The notes beneath the pieces were generated by a model. It was not told the DNA's origin and searched no databases. It worked only from the letters and a program-made list of their open reading frames with translations. Shown piece by piece: positions 45,601 through 54,111 of a stretch of DNA of 64,000 nt (position 1 is the stretch's first letter; each line of letters starts with the position of its first letter). Source of the DNA: Sepiola atlantica (Eukaryota; Mollusca; Cephalopoda; Sepiida; Sepiolidae); the NCBI GenBank assembly GCA_963556195.1, contig OY744529.1, positions 63,908,580-63,972,579 of the forward strand, in the 5' to 3' direction. A program made the position numbers and the translations under genes.

Positions 45601-45705
45601 AGAGTTACGATTTGGAAGACCAGGTGCAAGACAGTCTACGGAGCTGAGACCTTCACTTCTCGACCTTATTGCGATTTTCAAATATTACCTGAAGGCTCGC
45701 ATTAG
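42628..45705 (+). CDS. ORF2 of LINE B2: endonuclease remainder, reverse transcriptase and zinc knuckle
   Basis: This is the longest open frame in the window (1025 codons); its first Met is internal to the true ORF2. Residues about 10-150 are endonuclease, with GVYAPNS, ILAGDWNAVLDP (near residue 55) and SDHRLVRV (near 141). RT motifs are GIDGLPYEVY (near 375), LINLDQSKAFDRVDH (near 491), LRQGCPLSSMLYVL (near 554) and the active site AYADDLTVL (near 600). The C-terminus has a CX2CX8HX4C knuckle, CVRCGDEDETMSHVFVFC, near residue 922. All catalytic residues I can recognise are present. With the 72-codon piece upstream it makes about 1,090 codons. It matches Tx1-group ORF2 (L1 superfamily); the group is known for site-specific insertion in some members. 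Confidence 0.93.
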   Translation: MDPEGRLCVLDITIKEKAFRLIGVYAPNSHSELGSFFRRIEQFLNSTSRTVILAGDWNAVLDPDLDRNRPRGTNTDRDAMLFRDFLDKFDLIDKYRNEWTWTNRRGSDSVQLSSYIDRFLIRRVDVGLVECPSFHNIVYSDHRLVRVRVNLDRPKPSLAGYWKLNTSLFDVKGYQEQLLLTLQRELTGAVIGNRKWIHFKKVIRSFTADFSRRLNLSTRAAKVALESRLDRAVEVGDNSSVTIIKAKLASLAIQEHQALVIRARLKRVPNEVTNMAAELRAEEHRHAFDRHIARVSLPDGRLVTTNEGILEAFRSHFQDLFTREPGLSLAQFDPYLADFSRLEATEAARCEGCITEEEVREALGRVGLNRSPGIDGLPYEVYLRMSHIFVPLLTVLFNSWFRNGSIPQYLTMGLVKLLRKSKNGGDGLDSFRPLTMLNAELKILVKILANRLQLVLPGLISPEQTCSVKGRTIQDNLHSIRLIIDKVDTEAALINLDQSKAFDRVDHRYLEAVLSAAGFGSQFRSWIRLLYANPGVRVEVNGMRSGAFRLSRSLRQGCPLSSMLYVLVLEPFLNRLRVNPVLRGITLAGSCTMLKYSAYADDLTVLVTSNAEISVVDREISMYETVTGAKINCDKSIGLRIGARKGVSLQGPFGWTDGPCKLLGVWFGPDLQLEKNWSEVLKAIRAAAGLWSCRNLLLKGRAEVCTSHIYPIILYRLSVLPLPSDTLLEMQRALFKFLWLRKAPMVRREICYLHPSEGGLGMPSIEIRCHTLRLFYLDRMSTQSEDNGVFWKEDTKKAFPALRSVHLDEGEAHRLPRNECSFYRECRHALKFLSRVTESLSDTLLLSRKALYRVMVRGTVRNDRPKGLALTRGELRSIWPWAPGSRCLDNDEASLTWLTIRNALWVGKRLHSARLSNSPTCVRCGDEDETMSHVFVFCRIVVPLIKLVAGYMVRILNVSSFDLEPINVCSNWAPTTNRQKRFTFLSLLASKRVTIWKTRCKTVYGAETFTSRPYCDFQILPEGSH

Positions 45706-46045
45706 GGCCGAGAGGGTGAAACTCTCTTCGGCAGATTTTGGTGAAAGATGGGTGACTGGAGCACGACTGTGTAGAGTGGCTGGCGCTAGATTAGAGTGGT
45801 ATCTGGACGTGCCTTAGGCAGAGAATATTGGGTTCAGGAAACGAACTATGCTTTAATTTTAAGTTAGATTTAGATTTATTTTAAGTTAGTTTCTGTTTAA
45901 TTTTCTGTTGATGTTTTAGTTCAACAATTTAGCTAGTGTATGATTGATTCCATTACATGCCCCCTTTTATTTTGTCCTCATCCCACTCCCCTTTTTATTT
46001 TCTGCCCCACTCCTCTTCCCTCTCCAATTAGGTGACTGAGTGCCT

Positions 46046-46160
46046 GATTTGCCGGAGATGCAGGTCACCCGTCGATATTTTTGAAGGAGGTGGTCAGAAT
46101 AAAACGTTGGGGCCTGCATCAACCACCTTTTTTCGAGTTTTCGATTTCGACCGGCAAATC
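46046..46160 (+). promoter_or_regulatory. Nested hairpin in the 3' UTR of LINE B2
   Basis: GATTTGCCGG (46046-46055) pairs perfectly with CCGGCAAATC (46151-46160). Inside it, GATGCAGG (46057-46064) pairs with CCTGCATC (46113-46120). In B1 (about 39125-39230) the inner stem is kept as GATGCAG/CTGCATC and the outer stem is weaker. Probably an RNA structure recognised by the element's RT; that role is inferred. Confidence 0.7.
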
Positions 46161-46500
46161 GGCATCTCTGCCACATTTCAATAACGGGGGGGGGGGGGCT
46201 TTTACTAATCTTTATTTCTTTTGCATTGTATATATCATATTTTTAATTTTTAGTCCCCCCCCCCGTTGCATATTTCTTATATGGGTTTTAAGTAGGATTT
46301 CATGGTATGAATTCTTATAGTGAGTAGCGATGGATGTATAGTATGAATGCGGTATTATGGTAAATGATGGTCATGATTGAAACTAGCTAAGTTGAGTTTT
46401 TTAAGTTAGAGATGACCGATCCTTTCCCCACCCCTTTTTTTGGCCTTGTGCCACATTTTGTGTACAAGTTTAAGCAAATAAATATTGAGGCACATTTAGG

Positions 46501-46621
46501 TACTAGCACTGCCAACACTGACTTGTGTATAATTTCTCTGTTCAATACAATTCACTATTATTATCTCTAAACCTGTTGTTCTTTTATTTCATTGTTGGTA
46601 CCCCTAAACGGGTCCACAACA
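46501..46621 (+). repeat. 5' LTR of the gypsy element, right part
   Basis: The remaining 121 bases match 49534-49654 with two differences, directly after the second GAGGCACATTTAGG (46487-46500). Confidence 0.95.
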
Positions 46622-47074
46622 ACTGGCGACGAGTGATTCGTAAAGGACTTCGTTGGAAACACCTTGGACCTTGCAACCTGTGAGTGATAAACCAGTGTCT
46701 ACAACACGGTCAACCTTCGAAAAAAAAAAAAAAAATTCTACCCGTTTGAAAAAAAAACAAAAAAACCCTGTGCTTTACAATTTTCGGGAAATTTTGGGAC
46801 GAGTCTGCCTTACAAGAAATAACCAGTTTAAACAATTACTGAACGAAAAAAAAAGTAAGACAGATTTTACTATTTGTGTTCTTCGTATTTCAATACAGGA
46901 TTTTACCTTGTGCAACAAATGAAATTGTAATACCATGTGCTTAGAAAACTGAAAGGTTTGAAAAAAAACAAATAAAAAACTTCATACTACAAAAACCTTT
47001 TTTCGTGTCTGATATAGTCAAACGTATTTTGCGAACAGACTTGTCACTGTAAAATCGTATAGACTCCAGAAGAG

Positions 47075-49416
47075 GTTTTCACAAAATTAAACGGTGGAAA
47101 ACTGTTCTCAAAAATTGACTTGAGTGAAGCCTATCTGCAAATACCTGTAGAGGAAGATAGCTCTAAGCTTCTCTGTATTTCGACATACAGGGGACTACTA
47201 AAGTTCAATCGTCTCCCTTTTGGAATTAAAGTGGCCCCGTCGATTTTTCAGCAGGTAATCGACACGATGTTGAGCGGGCTCGATTTTTCGATCGGCTACC
47301 TTGACGATATCTTAATGAAAAGTACGAACGTCGGGGAGCACCGTGAGCACGTAAACAAAGTATTCGAAAGGATAAGCGATTTTGGTTTTACACTCAAGGA
47401 GTCAAAGTGTGAATTCTTTCTAGAAGAGATCAAATACTTAGGACATGTCATTGATAAGAATGGAAGACGTCCCGACCCAGCATGATCTATAGCCATCAAG
47501 AATATGCCCGAACCGAACAATGTTACCCAACTACAAAGCTTCCTGGGTCTCGCAAACTATTACGAAAAATTCATTCCCAGTATGCACAAATTGCAAGCCC
47601 CTTAAATGAGTTACTTAAGAAAGATAGTAAATGGTCCGCCGACTGTCAATCTGCATTTGACAACCTAAAAACGAAGTTAACTTCAGAATTATCTCTTACT
47701 CATTTTAATCCAGAGCTAAAAACTATTGTTGCAAGTGACGCCAGCTCCTACGGCATTGGGGTGTGCATTTTGCATAAAATGCTGGATGGCTCGATGAAAC
47801 CCATCGCGCATGCTTCAAGAACTTTACTTCCTGCAGAGAAAAATTACTCGCAGATTGAAAAAGAAGCGTTGGGTATTGTGTTCGCAATGACCAAATTTCA
47901 CAGGTATCTACACGGCCGTCATTTTATCCTACAAACAGACCATAAGCCACTTATCACCATCTTTGGATCAAAAAAAGGCTTGCCAATCTACACAGCAAAC
48001 CGCCTACAGAGATGGGATATAATTCTGTTAAATTATGACTTTGAGATGGAATTTTTACCGTCAAAAAGACTAGGACATGCAGACGGTTTATCGCGGCTAA
48101 TCCCAAAGTACACGGAACCGCTCGAGGATACAGTTATAGCATCCCTTCGGTCTGAATATGACTCTAGTAAAGTACTGTGTAACACAATAAAAGAGCTGCC
48201 AGTCACACTTGGCGATATACAAAAAGAGGCAAGAGAAGATAATTTTATTATCGAAATTAAAAATAAATTACCAACGGACGATGAGCAAACGGCAGAAGCT
48301 TTTTCAGTCTGTTGCGACACATTATTATATCGGGAGCGAGTAGTAATCCCAGCTACGCTAAAAAAAAAAATCCTGAAGGATTTCCATAAGGGGCATCCCG
48401 GAGCGACACGCATGAAGAGCCTAATGAGATCTTATGTGTATTGGAAAAACATGGACAGGGACATAGAGACGAAGGTGAAGGCCTGTGCGGGCTGCGCGTC
48501 GGCAGTGAAAGCACCACCTATTCAGTACTGTCCATGGCCAAAGGCAGAGCAACCATGGTCCCGGATTCACATAGATTTTGCGGGGCCATTGGAAGGCTTT
48601 TACTATTTAATTATAGTCGACAGCTACTCAAAATGGCCAGAAGTTGTTAGATGTAAAAACCAAACAACGGATGTCACGATATGTGCGTTGCATGAACTGT
48701 TTGCCCGATTCGGAGTGGTGGACATTGTTGTATCGGACAACGGTACACAATTTACTTCACGAGAGTTCAAAGAATTTTGTGAAGACTTTCAAATTAAACA
48801 TATCACCACTCCGACTTACCATCCGAGGTCAAACGGACAGGCAGAAAAATTTGTTGATACCTTGAAAAGAGCGTTGAAAAAATCGACGGGCACGCCGAGA
48901 GAAAAGGCACTCCAGCAGTTCCTTCAAGTGTATAGAATTACACCCAATGAGAACACACCAGCCCAGGTACCACCGGCGGAAGTAATGTTTGGAAGAAAAA
49001 TAAAGTCGGTATTCGACAAACTTTTACCAAAATAGGTGAAACCGACCAACATTACGGCACCAAAGAAGAGTTACGAGGATGGAGAGGTGTTCTTCCAGGA
49101 ACACCATGGAAACAAAACCGTGTGGGAAGTGGGAAAGGTACAAAAAAGATTGGGGCGGATGGTGTACATTGTAGAGGGTCCTAGAGGCACCTGTAAAAAA
49201 CACATTAACCAAATGTGTCGTCGCATGTCGGACGACCCAGGGGAAGGCCCATCGGATCAGAGTGAGATCATCATGGAAGATCTATACAACGCATTTGAGC
49301 TGCCAACACCAAAAACGCCTCCGGAACAGAGACGTTCATCAAGAAAACGTAAATTAACCGGGAGTTTCGAGGTGAATCCTAGGAAAAAGATATACCTTGA
49401 GATTCTAGGGGAATGA
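47075..49416 (+). pseudogene. pol remnant of the gypsy element: RT, RNase H, integrase
   Basis: RT begins mid-domain at about 47075 with KIDLSEAYLQIPVEE, then FNRLPFGIKVAPSIFQ and the active site SIGYLDDILMK (47120-47485). A frameshift near 47485 leads to the 517-codon frame 47482-49035. It holds the rest of RT, RNase H (VASDASSYGIGV, EKEALGIVFAM, LQTDHKPL), the integrase zinc domain (HKGHPGATRMKSLMRSYVYWKNMD ... CAGCA) and the core (IDFAGPLEG, VSDNGTQFTS, HPRSNGQAEKFVDTLKRAL, giving D, D and E). A stop at 49033-49035 splits off the last piece (49036-49416). That piece is an integrase C-terminal domain like the one in K02A2.6-type elements, ending in a basic tail. Decay is slight; the gag and protease loss is the main defect. 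Confidence 0.88.
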
Positions 49417-49431
49417 GTTTCAGAAGGGGGA

Positions 49432-49654
49432 TGTTGTGGGTGACCTACCTACCCTTTAATAATAACTAAATGGTAGCAACCGGCTACCATAAATACCGGT
49501 TTTGCCGGGAAAACATTTGGAGGCACATTTAGGCACTAGCACTGCCAACACTGACTTGTGTATAATTTCTCTGTTCAATACAATTCATTATTATTATCTC
49601 TAAACCTGTTGTTCTTTTATTTCATTGTTGGTACCCCTAAACGGGTCCACAACA
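49432..49654 (+). repeat. 3' LTR of the gypsy element
   Basis: Uninterrupted 223-base LTR with TG...CA ends. It preserves a single GAGGCACATTTAGG, which proves that the second copy around B2 is a duplication. Confidence 0.95.
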
Positions 49655-49960
49655 AATATATTCTTAGAATGGAATACATGGGCAAACGAAGAATGGCTGT
49701 GTCCATTTGTAATGTTCCGTTCCATGTGGACAGGGAACATTTCGGAGCTATCTTTCTAAAATATGGTAACATTATGTCCGTAACCTGGGATGAACACCCA
49801 GGGATATGGACATTTGAAATACTTTTAGATAAGACGGCATTTGAAAACATTGTAGCAGCCATCATGCAGATCCAGAAGAAAAAAGAGTAAGGGTTGCACC
49901 GTGTATTGTCCATCTGGGATTGAACCCAGAGTGTTCTAGTCACCAGATAGAAACGTGTGA
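49655..49960 (+). pseudogene. ORF1 continuation of B3 and a short tRNA-like junction piece
   Basis: After the gypsy element the B3 ORF1 runs from ILRMEYMG to TAFENI at about 49853, then homology to other copies stops. The next 100 bases contain, on the minus strand, CTGGGTTCAATCCCAG, a sequence like the T-arm and B box of a tRNA with a five-base stem. No full cloverleaf forms, so a tRNA-derived SINE piece is the likely source. Confidence 0.55.
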
Positions 49961-51275
49961 TTTTTGTCACACGACAAGACTTCACATATGCAAATGAGCC
50001 TTGTTTTGCATGGGCTAATTTTCGTGATAAAAAGCTTAGACACTTTGCTGTGGGGGAAGAGCGAGAAAGGTTTTCTAGTGTGGAGTGTTAGTTTTTTGTT
50101 GAATTTCTCCGAGAGCGTTAGTATTTTTTTCTTTGTTTTGTTATTTCTTGTTGCCAGATTGGACTTGTTACCTTTGTTGCTGTTATTTTTGTACCGTTAT
50201 GTTGTTATTTCATTGGAACTTTTTCGTGGAGTTGCATTTTTTTTTTTCCTTTTTTGTCGGTTATCAGTTTGATAACGATTATGGGGTGACGGCTACTTGT
50301 AGCCCGAAGCCTGCCAACATGGATTTTACCGAGAAGTGGAAGGGGCCAGCTGAGGCTACACCTGAAAGTTCAAACTCGAGCAGGCCTCCGAAAATTGTAA
50401 TTGATGTTTCAGAATTTGTCGAAAACGTGAAAAAGTGCTTACATTTAGTTACTGAATCTGGCTTACTGATCGATATTCCCAAATTAGAAGAAATTAAGAA
50501 AAAAAGTATTGTCATGTTTGTTGTAGACAGAAAGTTTTAAAAAGTTATAAGAGCGACACCGGATTTAATATGCAAACTTCTTGCAACTGCAAGCTACCGA
50601 CCTCAACGAATTATCCGTTGTAAAGGGTACAACACTTGGAATACCCTCTTCCCAAATGAGGAAACTTGTATTAAACTAGTACAGACAGAAATCATCACCC
50701 AAGAATTCATTCTCAGGATTGAATACATGGGGAAAAGGTGGACAGCTATATCAATATTCAATGTACCGTTTCACGTGGACGGGGAGCACTTAAGTGCATT
50801 CCTTCTTAAATATGGCGATATGAAGGCAGTAATCTGGGATGAACACTCAGGTGTATGGAATTTTGAGATTCTGCTAAACAAGGCTGCATTTGACAGCATG
50901 CCATATTACATACGAATAGGTGAGGAAAAGCTTCCTATAATTGTGGCGGGAAGAAAGCCTGTTTGCTGGGCATGTGAAGAGATTGGTCACCTCACGATCG
51001 AATGCCTCCCAAAGAAAACCAACAATGATAAAAACCAGAGTGGGCCAACATTTAGGGATTCCTCTGACCCAAAGAGTGGGGATGCCGTTAAAATCCCCCC
51101 CACCGAAGATTACTACCCTGTACTCCCAGATCTTTCTAAACTTGAAGACAAAAATGAATGGGGAAAAAACGCCCAGTTGGCTAGCCCTGGACCAGATGAG
51201 AGAAGACGAGATGCTCACAAAGGATCCAGGCAAGGATAAATATATCGAAGTTCGCGACTTAAAAAAGAAATTTTA
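49960..51275 (+). mobile_element. Tx1-like LINE family B, copy B4, 3'-truncated after ORF1
   Basis: The 5' UTR (to about 50280) resembles those of B1 and B3, with the GCGTTAGTATTTTTTTCTTT stretch. ORF1 pieces at 50281-50540 and 50727-51239 carry the FTEKWKGPAEATPES start, KLEEIKKKSIVMFVVDRK, RRM-like FNVPFHVDGEHLSAFLLKYGD, the knuckle CWACEEIGHLTIEC (about 50969-51005), and then the DPGKDKYIEVRDLKKK region. It stops near 51275 with no C-terminal domain, ORF2 or 3' UTR. Confidence 0.75.
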
Positions 51276-51865
51276 CTATAGAAAAAAAATGGATAAATCA
51301 ATTTGTTTGAAAGTACTTACGCGTTTTTCTGTTATAAATAATAATATACATTATACAATATAATTACGGTTGTAAAACAAACAAATATTAAACAACAACA
51401 CGACGATTAATGTTGCTCTGGCTCTCTCCTCTCCCAGAGAAACGTTTTCTTTAAAAAGAAAATAATCACTAATAATGTTTAAAAGTAAAACTTTATTTAC
51501 TTTAAACAAATCTAAATTCCCTTCCAAAATAAATAGAAAAAATATCGAGTCAAATTTTCCTTTCCTGAAAAAATAGGTTGTTAATGTAATGAAAATTAAA
51601 ATTGTTTTAAAATACTTCAGGGATTTTTCTATTTCTATTTTATACCTCAGGGAACGAAAATTTACGTATAATCCTATACTTCGTCCGACATGTTCTCCTA
51701 TAACTCTCAAAATATTAGCGAGGTTTTGTCAAATATTACCTTACGGTCTTACACTTAAAGTGACATCCCAACCCATATTGATGAGATCCTTTGACGCCCA
51801 CCCCTATCCTTCGACTATTCATTGGCAGAATATAACGTTTATGAAAGAAGGTACATTTTCATTAT
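51276..51865. other. Non-coding interval
   Basis: AT-rich sequence with short unrelated frames. No feature supported. Confidence 0.5.
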
Positions 51866-51868
51866 GGA

Positions 51869-52020
51869 GCGCTGAAAAAGAGCCGCTCCTTTTTAATAGG
51901 AGTTGGAGCAGGAGCGGCTCCTTTTTTAAAAGGGGGAGCGTGAGAGGAGCCAGCTCCAATTTTGGGCGTTGGAGCAGGAGCGGGAGCAGCTCCAAAAGTA
52001 GTGGAGCGCGTAAAGCCCTG
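51869..52020. mobile_element. GGAGC-rich repeat, possibly a small hAT-type non-autonomous element
   Basis: Many direct and inverted copies of GGAGC/GCTCC fill about 150 bases. The right end, read on the minus strand, is CAGGGCTTTACGCGCTCC, which resembles hAT terminal repeats with GCTCC-rich subterminal motifs as I remember them. TTATGG lies at both edges (about 51862 and 52022). The left terminus does not match the right one, so an intact element is not shown. Confidence 0.35.
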
Positions 52021-53023
52021 CTTATGGTGGATTCAGTTTGTTCGGCAAAGTTTGCCAGTCTTGGAAGTGTTTGATGAAACTCATCATTGATGACGTAAGT
52101 ACTGATATTTTCTTGGATGTCCATTAGGCACCTGTACCGAATTACAGTTGGAAATGGATCATTTTATTTTTAAAAAGTCGTCTGGTAAGAAAAAATTAAG
52201 CGTGTTATATTTGTATTTGGCTTTCTTTGTTCGTAGTCAGAACTGCTTATGTCATGACTACGTCACGCATGCAAATCTCTTGATGTCTAATAAGCAACAG
52301 TACCAAAAAAAATTGGTTAACTGCTTTAAAAAGATAGAATGACCAATCTTACATTAAATTTATATGTGAAACTGATTTTTTAAAATCCACTTTGTAGGGC
52401 GCAGTTACTTAAATTGTCACATATTCACAGAATATTGGCGCATAAGCAGTTTCAATTTAGTTTATGTAGTTCCGATGACAAGTTTTTTGAAAAGGCAATA
52501 TGCACTAGTTCAAACATTGTATATTTTTTATAAAGATTATGACATGCTGAACGTATCGGCGTTAAAATCAATTTAGTATTAAGTATTAATAGGGAAAGCA
52601 CTTTTTAACACTTAAAATTAGTATCTTTCCACTATGCAGCATGATCGATAAAAAAAAAAGAAAATAGGAAAAAGATGTCACGAAAAGAAAGAAAAGTTTT
52701 TTAGTGAGATATAAAAATAATTTATTACAAAAATTAAAATATTTATAAAAATATTTGTTTCACAAAATAATTCCTGTGTTTTCACAGCACTTGTTTGTTC
52801 AATATAGCAAAATTAAAATATTTAAAAAAAAAAAAAATGTGTTTTAAAGACTTGAAACTACTTTTCATAGAACCTAGTTTAGATTCACGTTTTGTTACTA
52901 CCGTCTATCCAATGAAATCAATGAATCATGCCGTCATTTTGGAAATAAGCTGATAAGACTAACACGTTTACTAATTTAAAAAGTGTTTTTTTTCTTTTTT
53001 CATATTTCATATGTAATACTAAA
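52021..53023. other. Non-coding interval
   Basis: AT-rich. A weak reverse copy of repeat R2 lies at about 52340-52400, and a TAAAAAGTCGTCTGGTAAGAAAA stretch near 52170 matches 34078. No gene seen. Confidence 0.45.
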
Positions 53024-53031
53024 TAGATTTG

Positions 53032-53408
53032 GGTGCTTCTTCATAGTTAAACCCAGATAGAATATGGATGTCAAAAAAAAAAATATATAGCAAGAACCTT
53101 TATGATCTACATTTAATTACTTATTAGGGAAAATAAATATCGTTCACCAAAAATGATGAAAATTCATCAAGTAGTTTTGTTTTTATAAAATAAATTCAAT
53201 TTTTAGCCTTTTATGCCGATAATTGTGGCGATATTTCGCGGACGGCTAAAAGTTGAATTTATTTTATCAAACCAAAACTACTGAATGAATTTCCGTAATT
53301 TTATGGTAAACGGTATTTATTTTCCCTCACAAGTAAGTACATCATAAAGTTTTTTGCTATTTTTTATAACATCCATATTCAATCTAGATGTAACCATGGA
53401 GCAGCACC
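53032..53408. mobile_element. 377-base foldback MITE with an 8-bp target-site duplication
   Basis: The left arm (53032 to about 53208) and right arm (about 53242-53408) are imperfect reverse complements for some 170 bases, with a roughly 35-base centre. The ends read GGTGCT...AGCACC. The 8-bp TAGATTTG stands directly outside both ends (53024-53031 and 53409-53416). No coding capacity. An 8-bp duplication with short terminal repeats fits mobilisation by a hAT-type transposase; the superfamily is inferred from duplication length only. Confidence 0.85.
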
Positions 53409-53416
53409 TAGATTTG

Positions 53417-54111
53417 GTTAAAGGGTATAACCGTAGTAATTTTATTTCTAGAACTATGCGGAGGGGAGGAAAGGATAGAATTCTGTGTGTCGGTCAGTCA
53501 AGGCAACAGATAGGAAATCTTTAACTGCTTTGCCGGCTGAATTTATGCAAATGTCAGCAGAGATCACTAATTTACGTAGGTGAAGCTATTTTTAAAATAA
53601 AATCCATTGAACCACGAGTGACGGGTTAGTTCTTGTTTTTCTATGAAGATGAGCACAGAAGTTAAAGTGTTACTGTTAAATTTACACGGACAAAAGACGT
53701 TGCTTGTAAGCAACGAAGGCAATTCGTTGCAACTTCAATAAGCGGAAAGCAGTGAAGGAAATGCTACAGAAGGTAAGAGTGTTGTCCTTCCCCTCATATG
53801 GAGTTCTGTTTGAAGCCCTGAGTTGCCTAAATCGTGCTCTACCCCCCACACACACCATTTACGTTGCGACAAGAAAAATCCGACACATTGCAACAAATAT
53901 GCCAAAGAAACGTACACTTTCACTGCAATGATTTTGTAATTTCAGTAAAATAGAGTTTGAAACGAAATTGATTTCGTTTACTAGTATTTATTTGAATTCC
54001 ATAAAGTTGGAAGAAGAAAAGAAAAGAGTCATGGAATAAAAACATTTTTTCATGAAGAAAAAAAAATATGTTTCTGTGACACCGGAACTTGCCCTTCTCT
54101 ATACAAACCAA
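53417..54111. other. Non-coding interval upstream of the BEL/Pao element
   Basis: No 5' LTR could be defined because no second LTR is present. TGACACCGGAACTTGCCC near 54077 lies just upstream of gag and could be a leader or primer-site sequence. Nothing else supported. Confidence 0.4.

Larger units (their letters stand above)
40321..46486 (+). mobile_element. Tx1-like LINE family B, copy B2: nearly intact, inserted in the gypsy 5' LTR
   Basis: The 6166-base element is bounded by perfect 14-bp copies of GAGGCACATTTAGG (40307-40320 and 46487-46500). It has a T-rich 5' UTR of about 190 bases, ORF1 (ATG 40514), ORF2 (ATG 42374) and a 3' UTR of about 780 bases with a long nested hairpin (46046-46160) and a short terminal hairpin (46441-46453), then an AT-rich tail. 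There is no poly(A); the tail ends AAATAAATATT. It is the most complete LINE in the window and the last insertion of this nest. Confidence 0.93.
40219..49654 (+). mobile_element. Ty3/gypsy element in ORF1 of B3, flanked by AATAT
   Basis: A 223-base 3' LTR (49432-49654) and an equal-length 5' LTR split into 40219-40320 and 46501-46621 flank an internal region of only 2.8 kb (46622-49431). Both LTRs begin TGTTGTGGG and end CCACAACA. The 5-bp AATAT at 40214-40218 and 49655-49659 is the target-site duplication. The LTRs differ at four of 223 positions, suggesting a young insertion. Gag, protease and the RT start are absent, so it is a deletion derivative. ACTGGCGACGAG after the 5' LTR looks like a primer-binding site; TGGCGACGAG fits the 3' end of a tRNA-Ser(GCU) from memory. 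A purine tract (CAGAAGGGGG) precedes the 3' LTR. Confidence 0.92.
34689..49854 (+). mobile_element. Tx1-like LINE family B, copy B3 (outermost host copy), in three pieces
   Basis: Pieces: the 5' UTR start to 34703, then 39570-40218, then 49655 to about 49854. They are separated by B1 and by the gypsy element. The ORF1 reading frame continues across the gypsy insertion: the block before it ends EIITKEY and the block after begins ILRMEYMG, exactly as in the uninterrupted copies B1 and B4. ORF1 begins at the ATG 39786 and has small frameshifts. The copy ends abruptly at about 49854 within the domain before the zinc knuckle, so its 3' half is missing. Confidence 0.8.

Noticed and set aside
49880..49960. 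Functional tRNA gene on the minus strand
   Set aside because: Only a T-arm-like hairpin is present; no D-arm or acceptor stem could be drawn.
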